Part shown: one piece after another, positions 18,301 to 25,429 of the stretch
Numbering within the stretch: the stretch's first letter is position 1
Layout: each line of letters begins with the position of its first letter
NCBI RefSeq assembly: GCF_014200675.1
Contig: NZ_JACHCI010000003.1
Span: 124,001-188,000, forward strand
DNA from: Janthinobacterium saanense
GTDB lineage: Bacteria; Pseudomonadota; Gammaproteobacteria; Burkholderiales; Burkholderiaceae_D
Length of the DNA stretch: 64,000 nt
Direction of reading: 5' to 3'
Notes under the pieces: model-generated
What the model saw: only the letters and a program-made list of their open reading frames with translations
Database searches by the model: none
Told to the model about the DNA's origin: nothing
Made by a program: the position numbers and the translations under genes

Positions 18301-18490
18301 GTTTGTATTCAATATCGGCGAACGCTTCTATGGCAGCATGACCGCCTATGTGCGGGGCCCGGAATCGAAGAATTATGATTTCACCAGCGCCTTGCCGGTG
18401 CAATTGCTGGTATCGCTGGCGCCCAGCCTGATGCCGCTGATCGAGCCGCCCGCCCAGAAGGACGGCGTGCTCAAGCAGTGTGGCAATTAG
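15371..18490 (+). CDS. divergent class A penicillin-binding protein (transglycosylase GT51 + transpeptidase)
   Basis: 1039 residues from the ATG at 15371. A proline-rich cytoplasmic tail and one TM segment (about 37-60, IFLILLLALIGALVWFVL) give an N-in, C-out topology. GT51 motifs are diverged but ordered: FIENRELLDPG (for EDxxFxxH), GGSTLATQIEKYRHS, RRKIVLNYINTVPL and LLIAQRRPSHYL. Transpeptidase motifs are all present: LGSTAKLRT (SxxK), RQSTN (SxN) and GGKTGTGD (KTG). About 330 residues between SxN and KTG are longer than usual and likely hold an insertion. It would polymerise and cross-link peptidoglycan. It is larger than typical PBP1a and unlike PBP1b, so a specialised role is possible. 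Confidence 0.85.
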   Translation: MKDTGVHLAHAQARPTPEPEPDAPPPAGPQKRRRTRIWPIFLILLLALIGALVWFVLREVRTSALQAEFFNRLSRQLTYQVEAGPAPAGTMHYPQHGPYDERLGYASLPDYITKLNARDYAVTAQARMSPKMVQLADMGIFATYHEKNRAGLTILDCRAQPLFAASYPERMFNGFDEAPPALVQSLLFIENRELLDPGTPQRNPAVEWDRLSKAILDKALNLFGGHRGGGGSTLATQIEKYRHSEDGRTSSMKDKLFQMMSASLRSYQDGENTVDARRKIVLNYINTVPLSAKSGFGEVNGIGDGMWVWYGRPFEEVKTLLNAKLDQPGSALAYKEALSLLIAQRRPSHYLVAGGADLEVLTNSHLRLLAQAGVISPQLRDAAIAQPLHPSMASGVQSEAATSFVTRKASNAVRNHLASMLGDPRLYNLDRLDLNVVSTLDAQAQNAVTKVLRELRDPEVAKAAGLTGKGMLGNGDPANVVYSFTLLQKGDKANLLRVQTDNYDQPLDINEGAKLDLGSTAKLRTLVTYLDIMDQLQQRYSGMNAAELGKVAVDPKDLLSQWAIAYFKPLPLGEARNLPAMLAAAMERKYSGSPNEGFFTGGGLHHFGNFSKLDDSRILTVQQALRQSTNLVFVRLMRDVARYYMFSRPDSSASLLADADDPRRAQYLSRFADKEGREFLHRFYQKYRGKSVDEQEKVLLASIRPTPVRLANIYRTINPQGTLEEFGDFLSANLPSQNEVPPERVAKMYQQYAMENWSLADRGYLANVHPLELWMVAYLRQHEGSTLSQMVAASEKQRQEVYKWLFNTHRKHAQDRRIANLLEVEGFLEIHRQWKKMGYPFDSLVPSYATTLGASADRPAALAELMGIIINDGVRKPSVRIDSMHFAADTPYDTLVKRDARAKAEQVLSPDVAKAVAKAIREVVSDGTAKRAKTAFIGADGQPIPMGGKTGTGDQRFDVYGAGGRLIESRYVNRSATFVFNIGERFYGSMTAYVRGPESKNYDFTSALPVQLLVSLAPSLMPLIEPPAQKDGVLKQCGN

Positions 18491-18502
18491 TTGGCCAGCT
18501 GA

Positions 18503-19108
18503 TTAGCCGTTGAAGGCCGCCGTCTTTTCGGCCAGCAGCGCACCGTAGGCGGCAATCGCCGGATACGCGGGGCGCTGCATGGGCGTCTTCAGCCAGCGCT
18601 TGACGGACAGGCCCAGCACGATGTCGGCCAGCGTAAAGTGCTCGCCGCACACATGGGCGCCGGTTTTTTGCAGCTGCTGCTCCAGCACGCCCATCATCCT
18701 GTTCCAGCCCGCGATGCCGGCCGCCAGTTGCGCCGGGTCCTGGTGCGCCGGGCTGTGGCGTACCAGCGACATGAAGGCGTAGCGCCAGCTGTTGTTCAGC
18801 TCGCCCATCTGCCAGTCCATCCATTTTTCCACTTCGGCCCGGGCGCGGGGATGGCCTGGCAGCAAGTCGTCGCGGCCGGCACTGGCGCACAGGTAGCGGC
18901 AGATGGTGTTCGACTCCCACAGCACCAGATCATCATCGATCAGCACGGGCACCATGGCGTTGGGATTGAGGCGCAGGAAGGCCGGGTCGTCAGTGGCACG
19001 AAAGCCCGCACCCCAGTCTTCGCGCTCGAAGGGCAGATTGAGCTCGTCGCAGGTCCAGATGACTTTATGGACATTGATCGAGGCGGCTTTTCCAAGAATT
19101 TTCAACAT
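18503..19108 (-). CDS. glutathione S-transferase family protein
   Basis: 201 residues from the ATG at 19108. The N-terminal thioredoxin-like domain contains [16 protein letters not shown] and the glutathione-binding NPNAMVPVL and [11 protein letters not shown] (cis-Pro and Glu-Ser motif). The C-terminal helical domain contains FTLADIVLG. This is a cytoplasmic GST. The family conjugates or reduces electrophiles, and the substrate is unknown. It is convergent with the PBP gene (12-base gap) and divergent from the TAXI gene. Confidence 0.92.
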   Translation of the reverse strand: MLKILGKAASINVHKVIWTCDELNLPFEREDWGAGFRATDDPAFLRLNPNAMVPVLIDDDLVLWESNTICRYLCASAGRDDLLPGHPRARAEVEKWMDWQMGELNNSWRYAFMSLVRHSPAHQDPAQLAAGIAGWNRMMGVLEQQLQKTGAHVCGEHFTLADIVLGLSVKRWLKTPMQRPAYPAIAAYGALLAEKTAAFNG

Positions 19109-19216
19109 GGCTGGCTCCGTGAGCAGTAGTTTTTTATGCCACTCTAGCGCAAGCAGGGGCGCTGTGTATGCGAAAGTGCCTTGCATAGTTGAGTTTTTCT
19201 TGGCATCGTAGCCGCC

Positions 19217-20590
19217 ATGAAACCTATGCGCGACCAGATGTCCAAAATCCTTGCCTTCAGCCGTTTTTCCGTGCGCGATTTCCTCGCCACGGCTGGCCCC
19301 ACCTTGCTGCTGATCGCCGCCGTGTGCGCGCTGGCCTACTGGCTGGTCGATCCGGCGCCGCCGCGCCATGTGACCTTGTCGACCGGACAGGAAAACAGCG
19401 CTTATGAAGAATTCGGCAAGAAATATGCGGCCGCGCTGGCGAAACACGGTATCAAGGTGACCTTGAAGCCGTCGCTGGGTTCGCAGGAAAACTTGCAGCG
19501 CTTAAATAGCGGCACGACCGATATCGCCTTCGTGCAGAGCGGCTCGACCGAACATGCGGAGGCCGAACGGCATGGCTTGATTTCGCTGGGCAGCTTGTTT
19601 ACGGAACCCGTGTGGCTGTTCATGCGTGAAGACAAGGCAGTGACGGAATTGACGCAATTGAAAGGCTTGAAAATCAATCTGGGACCGGAAGGCACGGGCG
19701 TGCCCAGCCTGTTTCGCCAGTTGCTGTCAGTCAATGGTGTCGAAGCCAATGAGTTGACGGTCAGTTCCTTGCAAAATACGCCAGCCACGGTGGAGTTGCT
19801 GGAAGGGCGCATCGACGGCCTGGTGTTCAGCTCGGCGCCGGAAGCGCCGTTGATCCAGATGCTGCTGCAAACGCCGGGCATCAAGCTGTTCGACTTTTCA
19901 CAGGCTGAAGCGTACACGCGGCGTTTGCCTTTCCTGACCCATGTGGTGCTGCCGCGCGGCATCGTCGACCTGGGACGCGACTTGCCGCCGCAGGATTATC
20001 AGTTGATCGCGCCGACGGCGACCCTGGTGGCGCGCGAAGATTTGCATCCGGCCCTGATCGACCTGTTCGTGCAGGCGGCAGCCAGCATCCATGGCGGCAC
20101 GGGCTGGTTCCAGCAGCAGGGGCAATTTCCCTCGGCACGCTACACGGAAATTCCCGTGGCGCCGGAAGCGCTGAAGTTTTACAAGGATGGCGCCCCCGTG
20201 CTGCAGCGCTATATTAGCTTTTGGCTGGCCAATTTCTTTGACCGCATGTGGGTGCTGGTGGTGGCGCTGGGCGCCTTGATCCTGCCGCTGTCCAGGGTTG
20301 TGCCACCGCTGTATGTGTGGCGCATCCGTTCGCGCGTGTACCGCTGGTATGGCCAGTTACGCACGGTGGAGCAGGCGCTGGAAGATGTGCCCGAAGAACG
20401 GCGCGCAGAAATGTATGCGGAGCAATTGAAGCGCTTGGACCATATCGAAGAAATGGTCAACCAGATTTCGATACCCCTGTCATTTGCCGATGGCTTGTAC
20501 GGCTTGCGCAGCCATATCAATTTTGTGCGCAAGCGCATCTTGTCACTGATGGGCGAGCATCCTGTCGCCGAGGCGGACGCCTTAGCCTGA
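19217..20590 (+). CDS. TAXI-family solute-binding protein with two membrane anchors
   Basis: 457 residues. A TM segment at about 25-45 ([15 protein letters not shown]) replaces a cleavable signal. The TAXI (TRAP-associated extracytoplasmic immunogenic) ligand-binding domain follows, with [31 protein letters not shown] and [19 protein letters not shown] second TM segment near residue 345 ([16 protein letters not shown]) leads into a ~100-residue charged tail predicted to be cytoplasmic. No TRAP permease gene lies on either side. Free TAXI proteins deliver solutes to TRAP transporters; a tethered one with a cytoplasmic tail could act as a sensor instead, which is my inference. Confidence 0.85.
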   Translation: MKPMRDQMSKILAFSRFSVRDFLATAGPTLLLIAAVCALAYWLVDPAPPRHVTLSTGQENSAYEEFGKKYAAALAKHGIKVTLKPSLGSQENLQRLNSGTTDIAFVQSGSTEHAEAERHGLISLGSLFTEPVWLFMREDKAVTELTQLKGLKINLGPEGTGVPSLFRQLLSVNGVEANELTVSSLQNTPATVELLEGRIDGLVFSSAPEAPLIQMLLQTPGIKLFDFSQAEAYTRRLPFLTHVVLPRGIVDLGRDLPPQDYQLIAPTATLVAREDLHPALIDLFVQAAASIHGGTGWFQQQGQFPSARYTEIPVAPEALKFYKDGAPVLQRYISFWLANFFDRMWVLVVALGALILPLSRVVPPLYVWRIRSRVYRWYGQLRTVEQALEDVPEERRAEMYAEQLKRLDHIEEMVNQISIPLSFADGLYGLRSHINFVRKRILSLMGEHPVAEADALA

Positions 20591-20605
20591 AACAACTAGC
20601 TGACG

Positions 20606-20890
20606 TCAGACCAGTGTGACCGACAGCTTGCGCCCCACCAGTGCGGCGGCCCGCTCCAGGGTGGACAGGGTGACGTCGCTGTGAGGGTCGAGCAGGCGGT
20701 CAAGCTGCGAGCGGCTCGTCTGCAGCAGGGCGGCCATGCGCGTTTTTGACAGCGACTGCGCTTCCATCGCCTGCGTTAGTTGCCAGGCGATCACTTCCTT
20801 GACGGCCTGGGTTTGGGTTTGCTCGAAGATGCCTTCTTCTTTCAGGAAGTCGTCGAGACTGCTGCCGATATGGGTGTTTGTCGTTTCCAT
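20606..20890 (-). CDS. HigA-like antitoxin (XRE helix-turn-helix)
   Basis: 94 residues from the ATG at 20890. The helix-turn-helix is SLSKTRMAALLQTSRSQLDRLLD, with the conserved hydrophobic spacing of XRE proteins. It is paired with the upstream RelE-type toxin; its ATG overlaps the toxin stop by one base (TGATG). Toxin first, antitoxin second is the HigBA order. It should neutralise the toxin and repress the operon through the palindrome at 21253-21270. Confidence 0.88.
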   Translation of the reverse strand: METTNTHIGSSLDDFLKEEGIFEQTQTQAVKEVIAWQLTQAMEAQSLSKTRMAALLQTSRSQLDRLLDPHSDVTLSTLERAAALVGRKLSVTLV

Positions 20891-21237
20891 CACAGTTCCT
20901 TTAAACGTTTCCGGGCCAGTGCCAGATCGTCGTCTGGGGTAGTGCGGGTTTTCTTGATAAAGCCGTGTAGCGCCACCAGGCAAGTGTCATGCTGGCAAAT
21001 CAGCACGCGGGCAATACGGTTGCCAGGCAGGTTGCTGCGCACTTCCGACAAACCCTGTCCCAGGTGGCGGCACAGCGGCATGCCCACGGGCCAGCGCCAT
21101 TGCGCATGCATCAAGTCCTGGCCGATCACGTGGCGTTCTTCGGCAGGCAATGATTTGAGCCAGTCCCGCACGGGCTCGCCGCCATTGCCGTTGGCATAAA
21201 ACAGCAGATTAATCTGCCGTAAATCGGAAGCATCCAT
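20890..21237 (-). CDS. RelE/HigB-type (Gp49-like) toxin
   Basis: 115 residues. It resembles phage-derived Gp49-like/HigB toxins: EPVRDWLKSLPAEERHVIGQDL, LGQGLSEVRSNLPGNRIARVL, and VALHGFIKKTRTTPDDDLALA, with the Lys/Arg residues that contact ribosomal mRNA in the RelE superfamily. It is predicted to be an mRNA interferase. Position and order give a classic two-gene toxin-antitoxin unit. It is intact in both genes, with no sign of decay. Confidence 0.88.
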   Translation of the reverse strand: MDASDLRQINLLFYANGNGGEPVRDWLKSLPAEERHVIGQDLMHAQWRWPVGMPLCRHLGQGLSEVRSNLPGNRIARVLICQHDTCLVALHGFIKKTRTTPDDDLALARKRLKEL

Positions 21238-21252
21238 GGCGCACCTCTACGT

Positions 21253-21270
21253 TGTACTATATAAAGTACA
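21253..21270. promoter_or_regulatory. palindromic operator/-10 region of the toxin-antitoxin operon
   Basis: TGTACT and AGTACA half-sites separated by six bases, 16 bases upstream of the toxin ATG. On the minus strand the centre reads TATAGT, a good -10 box, so the repressor site would cover the promoter. Confidence 0.65.
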
Positions 21271-21383
21271 TATTCGCAAGGTAAATCTGCGCCGCTATTG
21301 AAAAAAGCGGCCATGGATTGTTGTAAGCGATGTCAGGCGGGGGCGTGGCCCACCATATCAAACACGCTGCAGTTAAATTCAGC

Positions 21384-21845
21384 TCAGGCGCCCAGCCACG
21401 GCAGGCCGGCCTTGCACCAGCCGGCCACTTGCTTGCGGTGGCCGTCGGCATCCTTGTCCCCCTCAAAACCTTCGAGAATGTCGTAGCAGTGTGGGTAGCC
21501 GTTTTCCGTCGCCAGCTTGGCCGCATGGCGCGAGCGCACGCCTGAGCGGCACAGGAATAGCAGCACGTCATGCTTGCCGGCCTGGCTGGCCAGCTGTGCC
21601 AGGAAGTCGGGGTTGGGCAGGCCGCCCGGATAGGTGGCCCATTGCACCGCACCATGCTGGGTATCGGCGATGTCGACCCGCCCCACCCAGTCGCGCTCGG
21701 CGTTGGTGCGCACGTCGACCAGCTTGACGGCGGCGTCCAGTTGCAGCAATGCATACGCTTCCTCAGGCGTCACGGCGCCTGCGTAGGGCGTTTCTTCATA
21801 GACGCGGCTGCGGGCAGTGTTCAGGATATCGGCGGCGGTAGTCAT
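21384..21845 (-). CDS. rhodanese-like domain protein
   Basis: 153 residues from the ATG at 21845. A single rhodanese domain is visible: KLVDVRTNAERDWVG, and the active-site loop FLCRSGVRSRHAA with the persulfide-forming cysteine. It transfers sulfane sulfur in the cytoplasm. The acceptor is not evident. It is transcribed divergently from glnA, with the NtrC-like sites lying between the two genes. Confidence 0.92.
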   Translation of the reverse strand: MTTAADILNTARSRVYEETPYAGAVTPEEAYALLQLDAAVKLVDVRTNAERDWVGRVDIADTQHGAVQWATYPGGLPNPDFLAQLASQAGKHDVLLFLCRSGVRSRHAAKLATENGYPHCYDILEGFEGDKDADGHRKQVAGWCKAGLPWLGA

Positions 21846-21920
21846 GGCGTCCTCGATGAAAGTGGAAAGGTGTGAACGATTATAGTGCGCCGGCGATGGC
21901 ATGCAACGGCGAAAAGCATA

Positions 21921-21936
21921 TGCACCAGAATGGCAC
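21921..21936. promoter_or_regulatory. NtrC-binding site 1
   Basis: TGCACCAGAATGGCAC fits the NtrC dyad (TGCAC, A/T-rich centre, GTGCA) with one deviation in the right arm. It lies about 200 bases upstream of the inferred start. Confidence 0.65.
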
Positions 21937-21959
21937 ATTCCTGGGATTTTCTGGTGAAA

Positions 21960-21975
21960 TGCACGATAATGGTGC
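21960..21975. promoter_or_regulatory. NtrC-binding site 2
   Basis: TGCACGATAATGGTGC has both half-sites intact around an A/T-rich centre. Its centre is 39 bases from site 1, close to four helical turns, which suits cooperative binding. Confidence 0.75.
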
Positions 21976-22105
21976 GTTATTTGGTTTTCGCACTTGCATA
22001 GTGCATTTTTGATGCAGCACAGATGCCGCTCAAAAAAATCGCAGGATGGACAATTCCACTGTGATTTCAGCGCCTTGCCGCTGTCGGCCTGGGCCCCTCA
22101 AAAGC

Positions 22106-22121
22106 TGGCATGGAATCTGCT
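22106..22121 (+). promoter_or_regulatory. sigma-54 promoter of glnA
   Basis: TGGCATGGAATCTGCT has the invariant GG and GC exactly ten bases apart (22107-22108 and 22119-22120), matching the -24/-12 consensus TGGCAC-N5-TTGC in spacing and in most positions. Confidence 0.75.
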
Positions 22122-22220
22122 ATGATCCTTGTTGAGTTTTGGTGGCACGCAATGTTTGCTTCGCTTCATCAGCCCAGACGCACTTGGTCGGCTCACCCCA
22201 CATTCATTTAGGAGATACGC

Positions 22221-23636
22221 ATGGCAATGACAGCCGCAGAAGTCTTGAAGATGGTAGAAGAAAACGAAGTCAAATTCGTTGATTTCCGCTTTGCCGACAC
22301 CCGTGGTAAAGAGCAACACGTGACGGTTCCCGTGTCGCACTTCGATATGGACAAATTCGAGTCGGGCCACGCCTTTGACGGTTCTTCGATCGCTGGCTGG
22401 AAGGGTATTGAAGCGTCCGACATGATTTTGCTGCCGGATCCAAACACCGCCAATATCGACCCATTCATGGAAGAAACGACGCTGTTCATGCAGTGCGACG
22501 TGATCGAACCGTCGGACGGCAAGGGCTACGACCGCGACCCGCGCTCGATCGCGAAACGCGCCGAAGCCTACCTGAAATCGTCGGGCATGGGCGACACCGC
22601 CTACTTCGGCCCTGAGCCAGAATTCTTCATCTTCGACAGCGTGCGCTGGAAAATCGACATGTCGGGCTGCTTCGTCAAGATCGGTTCGGACGAAGGTTCC
22701 TGGTCGACCGGCAAGGACATCGAAGGCGGCAACAGCGGCCATCGTCCTACGGTCAAAGGCGGCTATTTCCCGGTGCCACCAGTGGACAGCTTCCAGGACA
22801 TGCGTTCGGAAATGTGCCTGATCCTGGAATCGCTGGGCATTCCGGTCGAAGTGCACCACCATGAAGTCGCTGGCGCTGGCCAGAATGAAATCGGCACCAA
22901 GTTCTCGACCCTGGTCGAGCGCGCCGACTGGACGCAAAACCTGAAATACGTGGTCTGGAACGTGGCGCACAGCTATGGCAAGACTGCTACCTTCATGCCA
23001 AAACCTATCGTTGGCGACAACGGTTCGGGCATGCACGTACATCAATCCGTATGGAAAGATGGCAAAAACCTGTTCGCTGGCGACGGCTATGCCGGCCTGT
23101 CCGATTTCGCCCTGTACTACATCGGCGGCATCATCAAGCATGCCAAGGCACTGAACGCCATCACCAACCCAGGCACCAACTCGTACAAGCGCCTGGTACC
23201 AGGCTACGAAGCACCAGTGAAACTGGCTTACTCGGCGAAAAACCGTTCCGCCTCGATCCGTATTCCGCACGTTGCCAATCCAAAAGGCCGCCGCGTGGAA
23301 GCACGTTTCCCGGATCCACTGGCCAACCCATACCTGTGCTTCGCAGCACTGCTGATGGCCGGTCTGGACGGCGTTGCCAACAAGATCCATCCAGGCGAAG
23401 CCGCCTCGAAAGATCTGTACCATCTGCCGCCTGAGGAAGATGCACTGATCCCTACCGTCTGCGCTTCGCTGGAAGAAGCCCTCGATGCGCTGGACAAAGA
23501 CCGCGAGTTCCTGACCCGTGGCGGCGTATTCAGCGATTCCATGATCGATGCTTACCTGGAACTGAAAATGCAGGACGTGCAGCGCATGCGCATGACCACG
23601 CATCCTGCCGAGTTCGATATGTACTACTCGCTGTAA
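22221..23636 (+). CDS. glnA: glutamine synthetase, type I
   Basis: 471 residues, the normal length for the dodecameric type I enzyme. It makes glutamine from glutamate, ammonia and ATP. Motifs include FDGSSIAGW, the metal-site [23 protein letters not shown], and the ATP-binding [12 protein letters not shown]. The GlnE target is Tyr400 in [10 protein letters not shown], so activity should be set by adenylylation; glnE is in this window at 48171-50942. The start has AGGAGA upstream. A sigma-54 promoter and NtrC sites precede it, and a terminator follows at 23673. Confidence 0.98.
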   Translation: MAMTAAEVLKMVEENEVKFVDFRFADTRGKEQHVTVPVSHFDMDKFESGHAFDGSSIAGWKGIEASDMILLPDPNTANIDPFMEETTLFMQCDVIEPSDGKGYDRDPRSIAKRAEAYLKSSGMGDTAYFGPEPEFFIFDSVRWKIDMSGCFVKIGSDEGSWSTGKDIEGGNSGHRPTVKGGYFPVPPVDSFQDMRSEMCLILESLGIPVEVHHHEVAGAGQNEIGTKFSTLVERADWTQNLKYVVWNVAHSYGKTATFMPKPIVGDNGSGMHVHQSVWKDGKNLFAGDGYAGLSDFALYYIGGIIKHAKALNAITNPGTNSYKRLVPGYEAPVKLAYSAKNRSASIRIPHVANPKGRRVEARFPDPLANPYLCFAALLMAGLDGVANKIHPGEAASKDLYHLPPEEDALIPTVCASLEEALDALDKDREFLTRGGVFSDSMIDAYLELKMQDVQRMRMTTHPAEFDMYYSL

Positions 23637-23672
23637 TGGCGGCTTGCCGGCAAGCTGCCGGTATTGCATAAG

Positions 23673-23712
23673 AAAACGCGGGTGAGGCGATTGGTCTTCC
23701 CCGCGTTTTTTT
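23673..23712 (+). terminator. terminator after glnA
   Basis: AAAACGCGGG pairs with CCCGCGTTTT across a 17-base loop and is followed by T residues. It separates glnA from the DUF4124-ntrBC unit, although read-through from the glnA promoter is common in such arrangements. Confidence 0.8.
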
Positions 23713-23789
23713 CGATCAGCGCCAGTGTGATGTTGTATAGTCGGCCCAGGAACGATGAACCGGGCAAGAAGAGCTGACAGGAGTAAAGA

Positions 23790-24296
23790 TTGACGAGGCA
23801 CAGCAGAATGGCTTTGGCTGCAGCATTAATGGGGATGGCGAACCTGGCCCAGGCGCAGATTTTCATGTGCACCGACGCGCAAGGCCATAAGGAATTGACC
23901 GATGTGCGGCGCAATCCTGCTTGCAAGCTGCTCGATCTGCCCGGCGCCATCACCGAACCGCCGCGCAAGACGGGACCGCTGGCCGGCTCTGCCAAGCCTG
24001 CTGCGCAAGCGGCGGGCAGCGTAGCGCCGGCGCCCGGCGCCTTTCCCCGCGTCGATGGCGCAGAACAGCGCGCGCGCGACCTGGACCGGCGCCAGATCTT
24101 GCAGGACGAATTGCGCAGCGAAGAACAAAAACTGGCGGCGCAGCGCCAGGAATTGAATGAAGGCCAGCCTGAACGCCAGGGCAACGAGCGCAACTATGCC
24201 AAGTATCAGGAACGGGTGGCGCAAATGAAAGACAATATCAACCGGACGCAGCAGAACGTCGAAGCGCTGAAACGCGAGATCGCCAATATCCGATGA
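23790..24296 (+). CDS. exported DUF4124-type protein with coiled coil
   Basis: 168 residues from a TTG at 23790, chosen because CAGGAG lies 6-7 bases upstream; the ATG at 23808 has no ribosome site at the right distance. A signal peptide ends at LAQA-QIF. A short DUF4124-like motif follows (IFMCTDAQGHKELTDV), then a Pro/Ala-rich linker, then a charged helical region (about 90-165) with heptad character. It is predicted to be periplasmic, of unknown function. Its stop overlaps the ntrB start by four bases (ATGA), so an envelope protein is coupled to a nitrogen-sensing kinase. Confidence 0.8.
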   Translation: MTRHSRMALAAALMGMANLAQAQIFMCTDAQGHKELTDVRRNPACKLLDLPGAITEPPRKTGPLAGSAKPAAQAAGSVAPAPGAFPRVDGAEQRARDLDRRQILQDELRSEEQKLAAQRQELNEGQPERQGNERNYAKYQERVAQMKDNINRTQQNVEALKREIANIR

Positions 24297-25381
24297 CGAC
24301 AGAATCCCACTCCAGCCGTCCGCCCCACCTGGCCGGCCTCGATTTGCTGGCTTCGGCCGTGATCGTGCTCGATGCCGATGGCCGCATCAGCTATGCCAAC
24401 GCGGCGGCGGAAAACCTGCTGGAAAGCTCCTTGAAAGCGCTGTCGCGGCAAAAGCTGACGGCGCTCTTCCTCAACCCGGACGAACTGGCCGGCATTTGCG
24501 CGCAGGCGCTCGAACATAAATTTTCCGATTTGCGCCAGGACCTGAACCTGGAGCGCCTGGGCCGCGAACCCTTGCGCGTGCACAGCATCATCAGCGCACT
24601 CGACGGTCCCTCCGATAACATCCTGATTGAATTGCGCGAAAACGTGCAGCAACTCAAACTGGACCGCGAGGAGCGCATCCTCGACCAGAGCCAGGTCAAC
24701 AAGGAACTGATCCGCAACCTGGCGCATGAAATCAAGAATCCGCTGGGCGGCATCCGCGGCGCGGCCCAGTTGCTGGAGCTGGAATTGCCGGCCCTGCACC
24801 TGAGCGAGCTGCGCGAATATACCCAGGTCATCATCAAGGAAGCGGACCGTCTGCAAACCCTGGTCGACCGTTTGCTGGCGCCGCACCGGCGGCCGCACAT
24901 CGTCGGCGACGTGAATATCCACGAAGTGTGCGAGCGCGTGCGCAGCCTGATCATGGCTGAATTTCCCACCGGTCTGACCATCTTGCGCGATTACGACGCC
25001 TCCATTCCCGAGTTTCGTGGCGACAAGGAGCAATTGATACAGACCGTGCTCAACATCGCCCATAACGCGGCGCAAGCCTTGTCCGAACGCATAGAAGCGG
25101 GCGATGCGGAGCTGATTTTCAAGACGCGGGTGGCGCGTCAGGTGACTTTGGCCAAGGTGCGCTACGGCCTGGCATTAGACTTGCATATCATTGACAATGG
25201 ACCGGGCATCGCGCCCCAGATTCGTGACCGCATTTTCTATCCGCTGGTGTCGGGACGGGAAGGCGGCAGCGGCCTGGGGCTGACTTTGGCGCAAACCTTC
25301 GTGCAACAGCACCTGGGCGTGATCGAGTGCGAAAGCCGGCCTGGATACACCGATTTCAGGATCGTTTTACCTTTGCCATAA
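24293..25381 (+). CDS. ntrB: nitrogen regulation histidine kinase NtrB
   Basis: 362 residues without transmembrane segments. The N-terminal PAS domain (SAVIVLDADGRISYANAAAE) is followed by the H-box RNLAHEIKNPLGGIRGAAQLL, with His145 as the phosphate acceptor. The ATPase has LNIAHNAAQAL (N box), IIDNGPGIA (G1) and GSGLGLTLAQ (G2). It phosphorylates NtrC when nitrogen is limiting, under PII control in characterised systems; no PII gene lies in this window. The start overlaps the previous gene, and ntrC follows after 48 bases. Confidence 0.96.
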   Translation: MTTESHSSRPPHLAGLDLLASAVIVLDADGRISYANAAAENLLESSLKALSRQKLTALFLNPDELAGICAQALEHKFSDLRQDLNLERLGREPLRVHSIISALDGPSDNILIELRENVQQLKLDREERILDQSQVNKELIRNLAHEIKNPLGGIRGAAQLLELELPALHLSELREYTQVIIKEADRLQTLVDRLLAPHRRPHIVGDVNIHEVCERVRSLIMAEFPTGLTILRDYDASIPEFRGDKEQLIQTVLNIAHNAAQALSERIEAGDAELIFKTRVARQVTLAKVRYGLALDLHIIDNGPGIAPQIRDRIFYPLVSGREGGSGLGLTLAQTFVQQHLGVIECESRPGYTDFRIVLPLP

Positions 25382-25429
25382 GCGAGGGAGTATCCCACCC
25401 ATGAAATCCATTGCGGGACGCACACACTA

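Larger units (their letters stand above)
21846..22220 (+). promoter_or_regulatory. nitrogen-regulated promoter region of glnA
   Basis: 375 bases between rhodanese and glnA. It contains two NtrC-like palindromes (21921-21936 and 21960-21975) and a sigma-54 element at 22106-22121, the expected arrangement for an enhancer-driven glnA promoter. The Shine-Dalgarno AGGAGA is at 22210-22215. Confidence 0.85.

Noticed and set aside
22143-22159. TGGCACGCAATGTTTGC as a second sigma-54 promoter of glnA
   Set aside because: Spacing between the GG and GC elements is two bases too long; the 22106-22121 element has exact spacing.
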